A stretch of 33,593 nucleotides of DNA from CAIQPO01 sp964648275 (GTDB lineage: Bacteria > Patescibacteriota > Microgenomatia > UBA1400 > MFAQ01): contig CAZYOB010000010.1 of NCBI GenBank assembly GCA_964648275.1, positions 1 to 33,593 of the forward strand. Reading direction: 5' to 3'. Position 1 is the stretch's first letter. Every line of letters starts with the position of its first letter. Below, in pieces: positions 1 through 5,958 of the stretch. The notes under the pieces are model-generated. The model was not told the origin of the DNA. It worked only from the letters and a program-made list of their open reading frames with translations, and ran no database searches. The position numbers were made by a program, and so were the translations under genes.

Positions 1-24
1 AAAACCCTCCGACTGAGCGGAGGG
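1..24 (-). terminator. Rho-independent terminator of the gene at 39-497
   Basis: A 7-bp GC-rich stem (CCCTCCG at 5-11, CGGAGGG at 18-24) with a 6-nt loop is followed on the minus strand by TTTT at 4-1. It lies 15 nt past the stop codon of the minus-strand gene at 39-497. The window edge cuts off any longer T-tract. Confidence 0.8.
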
Positions 25-38
25 TAAATCGAAGTCCT

Positions 39-497
39 TTATAAGTCCATGAAATAGGAGACGGCATTCATAAATAATGCCCACACTAATAGTGCGACTA
101 AGCCAATGAGAAAGCCATTCATGACCTTGTCGCCGGTCGTGTGGGTGGCAGTGAAGGTGTTATTAGTACGGCTATACATGGTGGCAAAACCGTCAATTCT
201 CCAATCACCTGTCAAGTCATCCGTCAGGCGGTAGTCACCTTTTTCTTGGCCGACTTCCGGTTCGTGGTAAACAGACTGACGAACATCTCCTCCCTGGATT
301 AGCTCGAAATAGTTGGCACTTTTTAGGGTATATGTGCCGTCGAGGGTATAAATGTAAGAATCGGTCAAATAAATGGTTTGATGAGGGCCAACCTCCCTCT
401 GTGCGACAGTGTTGGCCTTGCCAGTCAGGCTGTAGGCACAAACACCGATAAAAATGGTGCCAATAATCATCAATACAATGCAAACGATGTATCTCAT
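39..497 (-). CDS. Hypothetical membrane protein with two transmembrane segments
   Basis: A 152-aa protein of no recognised family. A hydrophobic segment at about residues 5-23 acts as signal anchor, a polar and probably extracytoplasmic region follows (about 25-125), and a second hydrophobic segment lies at about 127-147. The middle is rich in Thr, Tyr and Asp and looks beta-structured. The start is well supported: AAGGAGG sits 7 nt before the ATG. A promoter (TTGAAT, 16 nt, TAGAAT, minus strand, 537-564) precedes it and a terminator follows at 1-24, so the gene is probably monocistronic. It is divergent from the S1 gene. Function unknown. Confidence 0.75.
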   Translation of the reverse strand: MRYIVCIVLMIIGTIFIGVCAYSLTGKANTVAQREVGPHQTIYLTDSYIYTLDGTYTLKSANYFELIQGGDVRQSVYHEPEVGQEKGDYRLTDDLTGDWRIDGFATMYSRTNNTFTATHTTGDKVMNGFLIGLVALLVWALFMNAVSYFMDL

Positions 498-528
498 CTC
501 GACGCCTCCTTATGGTTTAAAGTGCAAG

Positions 529-564
529 TTGAGGATATTCTAGCATATCTTATAGTTTATTCAA
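529..564. promoter_or_regulatory. Divergent overlapping sigma70-type promoters
   Basis: Minus strand: -35 TTGAAT (559-564), 16-nt spacer, -10 TAGAAT (537-542), for the gene ending at 497. Plus strand: -35 TTGAGG (529-534), 16-nt spacer, -10 TATAGT (551-556), for the S1 gene. The two overlap, so simultaneous firing may be mutually exclusive. A further + strand TAAAAT lies at 598-603 without a good -35. Assigned by consensus only. Confidence 0.5.
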
Positions 565-695
565 GTGGTTTTGTGCCTGAAAGTCTCTTGCTTGTGGTAA
601 AATATGTGAGTCTTAAAGACAAGAAAGGAAATTTATGCATTATGAGCAAGTCAGTTCAAAAAAACATTATTAATCAACAAGGAGGTGCCCAGTCC

Positions 696-1775
696 ATGAT
701 GGACAAGTTAATGGCAGGCGCCGCCAGCTTTCCCGGAGCTCTCAAGAAAGGTCAGCAAGTAGAAGGTGTGATTTCTGCTCTCGGAAAGAAGATGCTTCTT
801 ATTGATATTGGAGCTAAAACCGAAGGTGTAGTAACGGGTGACGACATTGTTGAAGCCAGTGATATGCTTGAGGGTCTTAAGGTAGGTGATAAGATCTCCG
901 CTTTCGTCAAGTTCCCCGAAAATGATCAAGGTCAGATAATTCTATCTCTTAAGCAGGCAGCCGATGAGAACAGATGGAGCCGCTTCAAGAAACTAATGGA
1001 TGAGGAAAAAGAGCTGGATGTAGTTGGTCTTGAGGTTAACAAGGGAGGTATGGTGGTAAAAATCGGCGATGTTCGCGGATTTGTACCGACATCCCAGTTT
1101 GGCGAAAAGTTCCTTGGCAACATGGAAGAGCTCTTAAACAAGTCTTTCAAGGTCAGGGTAATTGAAGTAGACAGGGATCAAAACAGACTAATCTTCTCCG
1201 AAAAACTGGTTTCCGATTCCGAGGCTTTGGCCAAGAAAGGTGAAGCCCTCGAAATGGTCACTGTGGGTGATAAATATGAAGGTACCGTGTCAGGTATTAT
1301 GCCTTTCGGGGTCTTCGTAACCGTCAATGTACCTATGAAGGGAAAAGAAATGAGTGGAGCCAAGGTCGAAGGGCTGATCCACATTTCGGAGATCTCTTGG
1401 GAGAAGGTAGAGGATCCAAATGTGCTTTTCAAGGTAGGTCAGGAAGTTAAGGTCCAGGTAATCGGAATTGACAAGGCCAATGGCAAGTTGAACCTATCTA
1501 TCAAGCAGATGACCAAAGATCCATGGGCAGACATCGAAACAAAGTATGCAGTGGGTACCAAGCACACCGGCAAGGTTTTCAGAAATGCTCCTTATGGAGT
1601 GTTCGTCAACTTTGAAAAAGGTATTGATGGTCTTATTCATGTTTCCAAGAAACCAGCCGAGAAAGAGTTCGCCATTGGTGATTCTATCGAGGTATTTGTT
1701 GAAAGTCTGGATGTGAAGAACCGAAGAATGTCTTTGGGTGTAGTACTTACAGAAGTACCTGTAGCTTATAAATAG
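696..1775 (+). CDS. rpsA: Ribosomal protein S1-like protein with four S1 domains
   Basis: From the start chosen here the protein has 359 aa and four consecutive S1 RNA-binding (OB-fold) domains at about residues 18-87, 105-171, 189-273 and 284-351. The third and fourth carry the typical GxVxxxxxFGVFV or GKVFRNAPYGVFV strands and LIHxS motifs. bS1 binds mRNA on the 30S subunit and helps initiation; this four-domain form is shorter than the six-domain E. coli protein. The start at 696 is chosen because AAGGAGGT (679-686) lies 9 nt upstream. An in-frame ATG at 642 would add 18 residues but has only a weak, distant AGGA. The frame stays open upstream to 378, but that part looks non-coding. Confidence 0.88.
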   Translation: MMDKLMAGAASFPGALKKGQQVEGVISALGKKMLLIDIGAKTEGVVTGDDIVEASDMLEGLKVGDKISAFVKFPENDQGQIILSLKQAADENRWSRFKKLMDEEKELDVVGLEVNKGGMVVKIGDVRGFVPTSQFGEKFLGNMEELLNKSFKVRVIEVDRDQNRLIFSEKLVSDSEALAKKGEALEMVTVGDKYEGTVSGIMPFGVFVTVNVPMKGKEMSGAKVEGLIHISEISWEKVEDPNVLFKVGQEVKVQVIGIDKANGKLNLSIKQMTKDPWADIETKYAVGTKHTGKVFRNAPYGVFVNFEKGIDGLIHVSKKPAEKEFAIGDSIEVFVESLDVKNRRMSLGVVLTEVPVAYK

Positions 1776-1785
1776 GCTCTAGTGA

Positions 1786-1810
1786 ACAAGCGGGCGAGGA
1801 GCCCGCTTGT
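1786..1810 (+). terminator. Hairpin after the S1 gene, possible terminator or attenuator
   Basis: A perfect 10-bp stem (ACAAGCGGGC at 1786-1795, GCCCGCTTGT at 1801-1810) with a GAGGA loop lies 10 nt after the S1 stop. No T-tract follows, so it may instead stabilise the mRNA end or only partly separate the S1 gene from the downstream pair. Confidence 0.5.
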
Positions 1811-1845
1811 GATACAGGGAATTACAAATCAGTTATATTTGAAAT

Positions 1846-2007
1846 ATGTCGAAAACAAAAATGATAGTTAAGGAAGATCAGATCCTAGTAGATGTGGAAA
1901 TGGTTTTCAAAGAAATCGAGGAAGCCGGAGGAGATTGGAAGAAAGTCCGAAGTGAATTTGAGGCTTACTTGAAACAGTTGAAGGTAGAAGGTTCCGACGA
2001 GAAATAA
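1846..2007 (+). CDS. Small acidic hypothetical protein (53 aa)
   Basis: A 53-aa ORF with many Glu, Asp and Lys residues and a predicted helical pattern (VFKEIEEAGGDWKKVRSEFE). It ends one base before the ATG of the methyltransferase, suggesting translational coupling. No Shine-Dalgarno precedes it, and the in-frame ATG at 1861 is an alternative start. Composition resembles the + strand coding genes nearby. Family unknown. Confidence 0.55.
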   Translation: MSKTKMIVKEDQILVDVEMVFKEIEEAGGDWKKVRSEFEAYLKQLKVEGSDEK

Positions 2008-2008
2008 A

Positions 2009-2650
2009 ATGGGTTCAGAGCTTTACGGTAAAGAATACGGAGAAATACAAAGCCGTGATCTGGCTAAAGAATATCTGGAGGTCCTAAATAAAAAATTTAC
2101 TGACGTCAAGGGTGAAAAAGTCCTTGAGTTGGGAGTGGGAACAGGTTCTCTGATGCCGTTTTTGATGGAAAAGTTTGGAGAAGGACATGTCTTTGGAGTG
2201 GATATCAATGGATGGTTGTTGCGAAATAGTGGAAAGGTTAAAGAATCAGAAGGTGGTATTGAGGGAAAGATAGAACAATTACCCATTGCATCCGGATCAA
2301 TAGACAGAGTGGTTTCTTTGCATACATTTGAACACTCAAGAGATCTGCGAGCAGCTTTAAACGAGCTGGAAAGAGTACTGGTACCGGACGGAGAAGCATT
2401 AATCATCGTTCCCCGACCCCAATTTGGGATCAAAGAACTGGGTGCGTTATTTGATACTTTAAAACTTTATCCCGGATTTGATAATCTGATCAAGGCATGG
2501 AAGATGGCAGGGGAATATCATGTCCAGAATGTGACTCCGAAGAAAATTTCCGAGGCCGAAACTGATTTGGTGATTGCAGAGTCAGAAACGATGTTTATTC
2601 CCAGTGAGTGGGGGTCGGTGTGGGTGGTGACTCTGAAGAAGGGTAAGTAA
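2009..2650 (+). CDS. Class I SAM-dependent methyltransferase
   Basis: A 213-aa protein of the Methyltransf_11 type. Motif I (VLELGVGTGSLMPFL, about residues 38-52) and the following acidic strand (GVDINGW) form the SAM site. SLHTFEHS and LERVLVPDGEALIIVPRP are the motif IV-VI region typical of small-molecule and lipid methyltransferases. The substrate cannot be told from sequence. It follows the small acidic ORF at 1846 by one nucleotide and has no Shine-Dalgarno of its own, so it is probably translated by coupling. Its 3' end meets the terminator of the first minus-strand small RNA. Confidence 0.85.
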   Translation: MGSELYGKEYGEIQSRDLAKEYLEVLNKKFTDVKGEKVLELGVGTGSLMPFLMEKFGEGHVFGVDINGWLLRNSGKVKESEGGIEGKIEQLPIASGSIDRVVSLHTFEHSRDLRAALNELERVLVPDGEALIIVPRPQFGIKELGALFDTLKLYPGFDNLIKAWKMAGEYHVQNVTPKKISEAETDLVIAESETMFIPSEWGSVWVVTLKKGK

Positions 2651-2730
2651 AAAGCAGAAGAACCCCGTTTCCGGAGTTCTTCCCGAGAACACGGTGAACG
2701 TGTCTCTGACTTAGTATTGCTACTAAGCTA
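2649..2730 (-). ncRNA. Small RNA unit A of a tandem array
   Basis: Minus strand: -35 TTGACA (2758-2763), 16-nt spacer, -10 TACACT (2736-2741), then four bases and the shared start TTAGC (2731-2727). The transcript would fold into a 6-bp hairpin (CTTAGT/ACTAAG), a 5-bp hairpin (ACACG/CGTGT) and a 9-bp terminator stem at 2658-2681 with a GU pair, followed by a T-rich end. The pairing is complete only on the minus strand. No ORF is present. The promoter is clearly homologous to those of units B and C. Function unknown. Confidence 0.6.
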
Positions 2731-2772
2731 ATTTCAGTGTAGCAAAAGTTACAAAGTTGTCAATACCTCATA

Positions 2773-2861
2773 GAAATAACAATGGAGACCCCAAGGAAGG
2801 GGCCTCCAAGCGAGATTCCGAGTAGGTTTCTCTAGCATGACAACGATAAGTTATCAGGCTA
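2773..2861 (-). ncRNA. Small RNA unit B of a tandem array
   Basis: Minus strand: -35 TTGACA (2890-2895), 17-nt spacer, -10 TACAAA (2867-2872), then four bases and TTAGC (2862-2858). The predicted RNA has a 5' hairpin closed by TAGC/GCTA with an inner GATAA/TTATC stem, the segment CTAGAGAAACC shared nearly exactly with unit C, and a 9-bp terminator stem (2784-2792 with 2799-2807). That stem has a GU pair on the minus strand but an AC mismatch on the plus strand, which supports minus-strand transcription. Confidence 0.6.
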
Positions 2862-2903
2862 ATTTATTTGTAATATATATAACAACTATTGTCAAGAACA
2901 TAA

Positions 2904-2970
2904 ACAAAAAGACTCCGTTAAGAGCCTTTTTGCGATTTGGTTTTTCTAGCTCACCTGCATTGTAGAGCTA
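2904..2970 (-). ncRNA. Small RNA unit C of a tandem array
   Basis: Minus strand: -35 TTGACT (2999-3004), 17-nt spacer, -10 TACATT (2976-2981), then four bases and TTAGC (2971-2967). A 5' hairpin TAGCTC/GAGCTA is followed by CTAGAAAAACC and a terminator at 2906-2931 (GGCTC/GAGTC with one GU pair, flanked by A and T runs that extend the stem). The RNA would be about 65 nt. The promoter is close to unit A over its whole length. It starts just past the terminator of the gene at 3045. Confidence 0.6.
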
Positions 2971-3014
2971 AGTACAATGTAACAAAGATTACAAATGTAG
3001 TCAAGGTCCAATTT

Positions 3015-3037
3015 AAACCCCGCTTGTTAAGCGGGGT
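3015..3037 (-). terminator. Terminator of the gene at 3045-3599
   Basis: A perfect 8-bp stem (CCCCGCTT at 3018-3025, AAGCGGGG at 3029-3036) with a GTT loop is followed on the minus strand by TTTAAATT. It lies 9 nt after the stop codon and directly before the promoter of small RNA C. Confidence 0.8.
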
Positions 3038-3044
3038 ACGTTGT

Positions 3045-3599
3045 TTAGTGGACGGTATGCTCTCTTAATTTGAACATCATGTCGGAGTAATTGATTTTGG
3101 CGGCGAGGACTCCGATGGTGTAAAACCGGCTATCGAGTGCGGGTTGTGAGGCCATAATGTCGAACATCTCTGCTCCAGATGAAGAATTTCTGATCAGTTC
3201 GATCGCTTGAGGAAGCATATTTTCTCGATAGCGATTTATTCTGGAGAGTAAAGGATTTCCTTCATCCTCGTACATGAGGAACTCCTGCGCTTCTTCGGAT
3301 CCAAAGAGTTCAGAGATATAGGCACCGACGATAATATTGGGTGCGGAGTTGTAGCCCATGTGCCAATAGCTAACTCCGAGATCGTCACACTGGAAATATT
3401 GAGCGAGAAAATCCAGTTGATCGGAGATCGCCACTTGTTGTTCAATGCCAACACTGAAGAGAGAGATGCAGGCAGCAGCCGGTTTGGGATAATGGTTGAC
3501 CTTAATCAGGCGACGCGCTTCATCAACATGGGAAGTATTAACAACTGGTAAAAAGGGGGACTGACTATAAAGAAATGGATGACCGGTAGAATTACCCAT
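3045..3599 (-). CDS. Hypothetical soluble protein (184 aa)
   Basis: No family recognised. The protein has no signal peptide or membrane segment and is predicted mostly helical. Distinctive stretches are KPAAACISLFSVGIEQQVAI, FQCDDLGVSYWHMGYN and YRENMLPQAIELIR. The start is firm: AAGGAGG lies 5 nt before the ATG. A perfect -10 TATAAT (minus strand, 3640-3645) overlaps the end of radA, in the context TTATAGGGTATAAT, which resembles the promoter of the membrane gene at 15982. A terminator follows at 3015-3037, so it is probably its own transcription unit. Confidence 0.7.
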   Translation of the reverse strand: MGNSTGHPFLYSQSPFLPVVNTSHVDEARRLIKVNHYPKPAAACISLFSVGIEQQVAISDQLDFLAQYFQCDDLGVSYWHMGYNSAPNIIVGAYISELFGSEEAQEFLMYEDEGNPLLSRINRYRENMLPQAIELIRNSSSGAEMFDIMASQPALDSRFYTIGVLAAKINYSDMMFKLREHTVH

Positions 3600-3647
3600 G
3601 CGAACCTCCTTAGAGTATGTAAAAGATCGATTAAAAAGTATTATACC

Positions 3648-4949
3648 CTATAAGGTGATCGATTTGAGAGTGTGGTGGGTCGAGGGTGAGTAAAGGGAAG
3701 TGTAGCCAAGTTTCTTGGCTTCCTTGGCCATCTTGTCGGTAAAAGCGACGTTTCTGATCTCACCCAGCAGACCAAGTTCTCCAAAGCAGATTGACTTGGC
3801 CGGAAGCGCTTTGTTTTTTACCGAGGAGAGAATAGCCAGAGCGACCCCCAAGTCGGCTCCCGGATCTTTGATATCCATGCCACCGGTAACATTGACAAAA
3901 ACATCTTTTTCTCCAAGGGGCAGGTGGAGGTGTCTGGTGAGGATAGCGCAGATAAGCTGAAGCCGATTTCCGGAGATGCCTTTGGCGATCCTGCGTGGTA
4001 CGGGGATAGTAGTGGGGACGATGAGGGCTTGGATCTCAACCGTTAGGGGGCGGGTGCCTTCCATGATCATTGTGAGGGCAGAACCGGGAGAGTTTTCAAG
4101 TCTGCCTTCAAGAAGGATTTTCCCCGGATCCGTGACCTCCTCAAGGCCACCATTTCCCATAGTGAAGATACCTGTCTCATCCGTTGGTCCGAAGCGGTTT
4201 TTGATAGTTCTGAGGAGCCTTAACTGGTACTGTCGATCACCTGAGAGCTCCATGACCACATCTACCATATGCTCGAGCATCTTTGGTCCGGCAATCGATC
4301 CTTCTTTGGTGACATGGCCGACAATGATGAGCGGAGTGGAGTGCTCCTTGGCCGCTTGGATGAGAATGCTGGCGGAGTCTCTGACTTGGCTGGGGGAGCC
4401 GGGTGTAGTGGGATTTTCTCGGGAATATACCGATTGGATTGAGTCGACGATGAAGACTGAGTTGGGGTGTTTGGCCAGGGTAGCAGCAATGTCTTCAACC
4501 GCAGATGAATCCAGAAGGTGAATATCTTCGGGAATTGTTTTGGAAAGGCGTTGGAGTCTGGTTGCCACTTGAGCGGGGTTTTCCTCGGAGCAGACATAGA
4601 AGACGGATGTCTGGGTCTTGAGGCAGACCTGAGTGAGTAGTGTGGACTTGCCGATGCCAGGTTGACCTGCGAGAAGATAGACAGCGCCTTTGGTCAGCCC
4701 TGGTCCTAATACGCGATCCAGTTCACCGATGGAAGTAGAAAAGGTATGTTTGCTATCTTTTTTTAGAGCTTCTTGTACAGATATGGTCTCGGCAGGCCTG
4801 ACAGTCTTAGAAGATTTGCCGGTTTTTCTTAAGAAAGGTTCTGCCTCGGTCAGAGTGTTCCATTCCTTGCAGGCAGGGCATTGACCGGACCACTTGGCGA
4901 ACTCATTCCCGCACTGGCTACAGAAGAAAATTGAAGTTTTTTTAGGCAT
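3648..4949 (-). CDS. radA: DNA repair protein RadA
   Basis: A 433-aa RadA (Sms), the hexameric helicase that drives branch migration with RecA in recombinational repair. Visible parts: N-terminal C4 zinc finger (C10, C13, C24, C27), Walker A GQPGIGKST (95-103), Walker B VFIVDS (165-170), the RadA-specific KNRFG motif (250-254), and a C-terminal Lon-protease-like domain including GGMDIKDPGADLGVALAIL (356-374). Length is near the usual 450. The start has no Shine-Dalgarno; TATAAT ends 9 nt before the ATG, so the mRNA is probably leaderless. The gene is followed by the unknown gene at 3599. Confidence 0.96.
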   Translation of the reverse strand: MPKKTSIFFCSQCGNEFAKWSGQCPACKEWNTLTEAEPFLRKTGKSSKTVRPAETISVQEALKKDSKHTFSTSIGELDRVLGPGLTKGAVYLLAGQPGIGKSTLLTQVCLKTQTSVFYVCSEENPAQVATRLQRLSKTIPEDIHLLDSSAVEDIAATLAKHPNSVFIVDSIQSVYSRENPTTPGSPSQVRDSASILIQAAKEHSTPLIIVGHVTKEGSIAGPKMLEHMVDVVMELSGDRQYQLRLLRTIKNRFGPTDETGIFTMGNGGLEEVTDPGKILLEGRLENSPGSALTMIMEGTRPLTVEIQALIVPTTIPVPRRIAKGISGNRLQLICAILTRHLHLPLGEKDVFVNVTGGMDIKDPGADLGVALAILSSVKNKALPAKSICFGELGLLGEIRNVAFTDKMAKEAKKLGYTSLYSPSTHHTLKSITL

Positions 4950-4958
4950 CTGAGTGTG

Positions 4959-4986
4959 ATTATATTCAAGCGCGCTAATTAAGCAA
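4959..4986 (-). promoter_or_regulatory. radA promoter, probably giving a leaderless mRNA
   Basis: Minus strand -35 TTGCTT (4981-4986), 16-nt spacer, -10 TATAAT (4959-4964). Only 9 nt separate the -10 from the radA ATG, so transcription would begin within about three bases of the start codon. Confidence 0.7.
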
Positions 4987-5116
4987 TCTTAAATTTAGAA
5001 TCTTAACCCATAATGATAATGAGGTTATTATTTTAATAACAAAATATGCTTCGTAAATTCCGTTGGGTATATTGGTAGCGGATTGGTGTGATCATTTAAA
5101 GGTACATTTCTGAAGT

Positions 5117-5144
5117 CCTCCAGCGTACATTCCGGAGTTTTTTT
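5117..5144 (+). terminator. Possible + strand terminator in the radA upstream region
   Basis: CTCCAG (5118-5123) and CCGGAG (5132-5137) pair with one mismatch and are followed by seven T residues (5138-5144). No coding gene ends here. It could end a short + strand RNA starting near 5075 behind TATATT at about 5067, but that promoter lacks a clear -35. A separate 7-bp AT-only palindrome lies at 5024-5040. Confidence 0.35.
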
Positions 5145-5155
5145 ATGGCTGTTCC

Positions 5156-5260
5156 TTGACCACAAGGGGGGTATATTTTACTATTTTTGAAGCTAATTTT
5201 GATATGGGATAGAATGATTTTTGTATATAGGTTGTAAAATTTGACATGGCATGATATATT
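5156..5260 (+). promoter_or_regulatory. Two successive + strand promoters
   Basis: First: TTGACC (5156-5161), 17-nt spacer, TACTAT (5179-5184). Second: TTGTAA (5232-5237), 17-nt spacer, TATATT (5255-5260). Both point into 5270-5440, which holds only a possible 46-aa ORF. An additional TTGACA at 5241-5246 has no suitable -10. Confidence 0.45.
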
Positions 5261-5295
5261 ACCCTTAGGATCAAGAAATTTAAAACAAACTGCCC

Positions 5296-5436
5296 ATGAT
5301 AAACCTACTAAATAGACTGATTGCCAATAGGAAACGCACCATGCGGGTGACGAAAAATCCTAGGAGATCAGTATCTTCTTTCCAAATCCAGAAAATGGGA
5401 AAATTCGGTCAACAGCTCGTTGTGATGAGTCGTTAA
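5296..5436 (+). CDS. Possible small basic protein (46 aa), doubtful
   Basis: A 46-aa ORF rich in Arg and Lys, with no recognised family. It lies behind two good + strand promoters but has no Shine-Dalgarno at its first ATG. The internal ATG at 5341 has AGGA about 8-10 nt upstream and would give 31 aa. The same stretch could equally be a non-coding RNA: a short CACC/GGGTG hairpin lies near 5338-5350. Listed because a promoted region without any other gene needs an explanation. Confidence 0.25.
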   Translation: MINLLNRLIANRKRTMRVTKNPRRSVSSFQIQKMGKFGQQLVVMSR

Positions 5437-5485
5437 CCTAAGCATAATTTCTTGGCCCGATCTTTAAATTCGCATCTTTTTAACG

Positions 5486-5570
5486 GAGAAAAAGAGCATT
5501 ACTACCGTAGCCTAACTCGAATAGCAATGCTCTTATCTGATAGTTACTATCAGGACAGATGACAGTAACC
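5486..5570 (-). ncRNA. Small RNA with its own promoter and terminator
   Basis: Minus strand: -35 TTGACA (5600-5605), 17-nt spacer, -10 TATTCT (5577-5582). The transcript of about 85 nt contains an 8-bp palindrome (CTGATAGT/ACTATCAG) that could instead pair GTTACT with AGTAAC, giving two alternative folds. It ends in a 9-bp stem (AAGAGCATT at 5492-5500, AATGCTCTT at 5526-5534) with a 25-nt loop, followed by TTTTTC. No ORF is present. It is not obviously related to units A-C. Function unknown. Confidence 0.5.
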
Positions 5571-5617
5571 ATCATCAGAATACAACCTGATAATGGGGGT
5601 GTCAACTAGAACAAAAG

Positions 5618-5681
5618 GCCTCAGGGTGGGAGTGATTGCCAGTTGGGCAGGCAGGTAGTCGCTCCCATTTTGAGGCTTTTT
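5618..5681 (+). terminator. Long multi-stem hairpin before the DUF4177-like gene
   Basis: Nested stems GCCTCA/TGAGGC (5618-5623, 5671-5676), TGGGAG/CTCCCA (5627-5632, 5662-5667) and TGCC/GGCA (5637-5640, 5646-5649), then TTTTT. It could terminate + strand transcription, act as an attenuator for the following gene, or work in both directions, since TTTT also follows on the minus strand. Confidence 0.55.
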
Positions 5682-5730
5682 GAGATTAAAATGTCCAAGA
5701 AGTTCATTCATATTATTGAAGGAGGACTCT

Positions 5731-5958
5731 ATGTGGGAGTATTTGGAGTTGAGAGTGAATACGAACCGCCAAGTAGTGGCGATTCATGCTAAGAACCCAG
5801 GACTAGAGGGTCCTACACTGCGTGTTTTTGCTTTTCCGGATGTTGCAGATGAGCTGGGAAAGCTGGGGTGGGAGCTTGTGAGTGTGGTCGAGTGTGATCC
5901 CGGCTACTTGTGCTACTTCAAGCGCTTCGTGGAAAAAAGAGAGATAGGTCTCTGCTAG
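5731..5958 (+). CDS. DUF4177-like small protein (75 aa)
   Basis: A 75-aa cytoplasmic protein. The pattern WEYLELRV... followed by ELGKLGWELVSVVECD and YLCYFKRF matches the layout of DUF4177 proteins (an N-terminal strand, then GWELV, then a strand ending YYFKR). The family's function is unknown. The start at 5731 is set by AAGGAGG 7 nt upstream; the frame is open earlier, but that part overlaps the hairpin. The gene converges on the large membrane gene and their stop codons overlap by two bases. Confidence 0.75.
   Translation: MWEYLELRVNTNRQVVAIHAKNPGLEGPTLRVFAFPDVADELGKLGWELVSVVECDPGYLCYFKRFVEKREIGLC

Noticed and set aside
378..695. Longer N-terminus for the S1 protein
   Set aside because: The upstream part overlaps the divergent gene's start and the promoters, has no S1-like content, and a strong AAGGAGGT precedes the ATG at 696.
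3976..4521. 181-codon + strand ORF
   Set aside because: Antisense to radA, whose motifs are complete; Ser/Arg/Pro-rich shadow composition.
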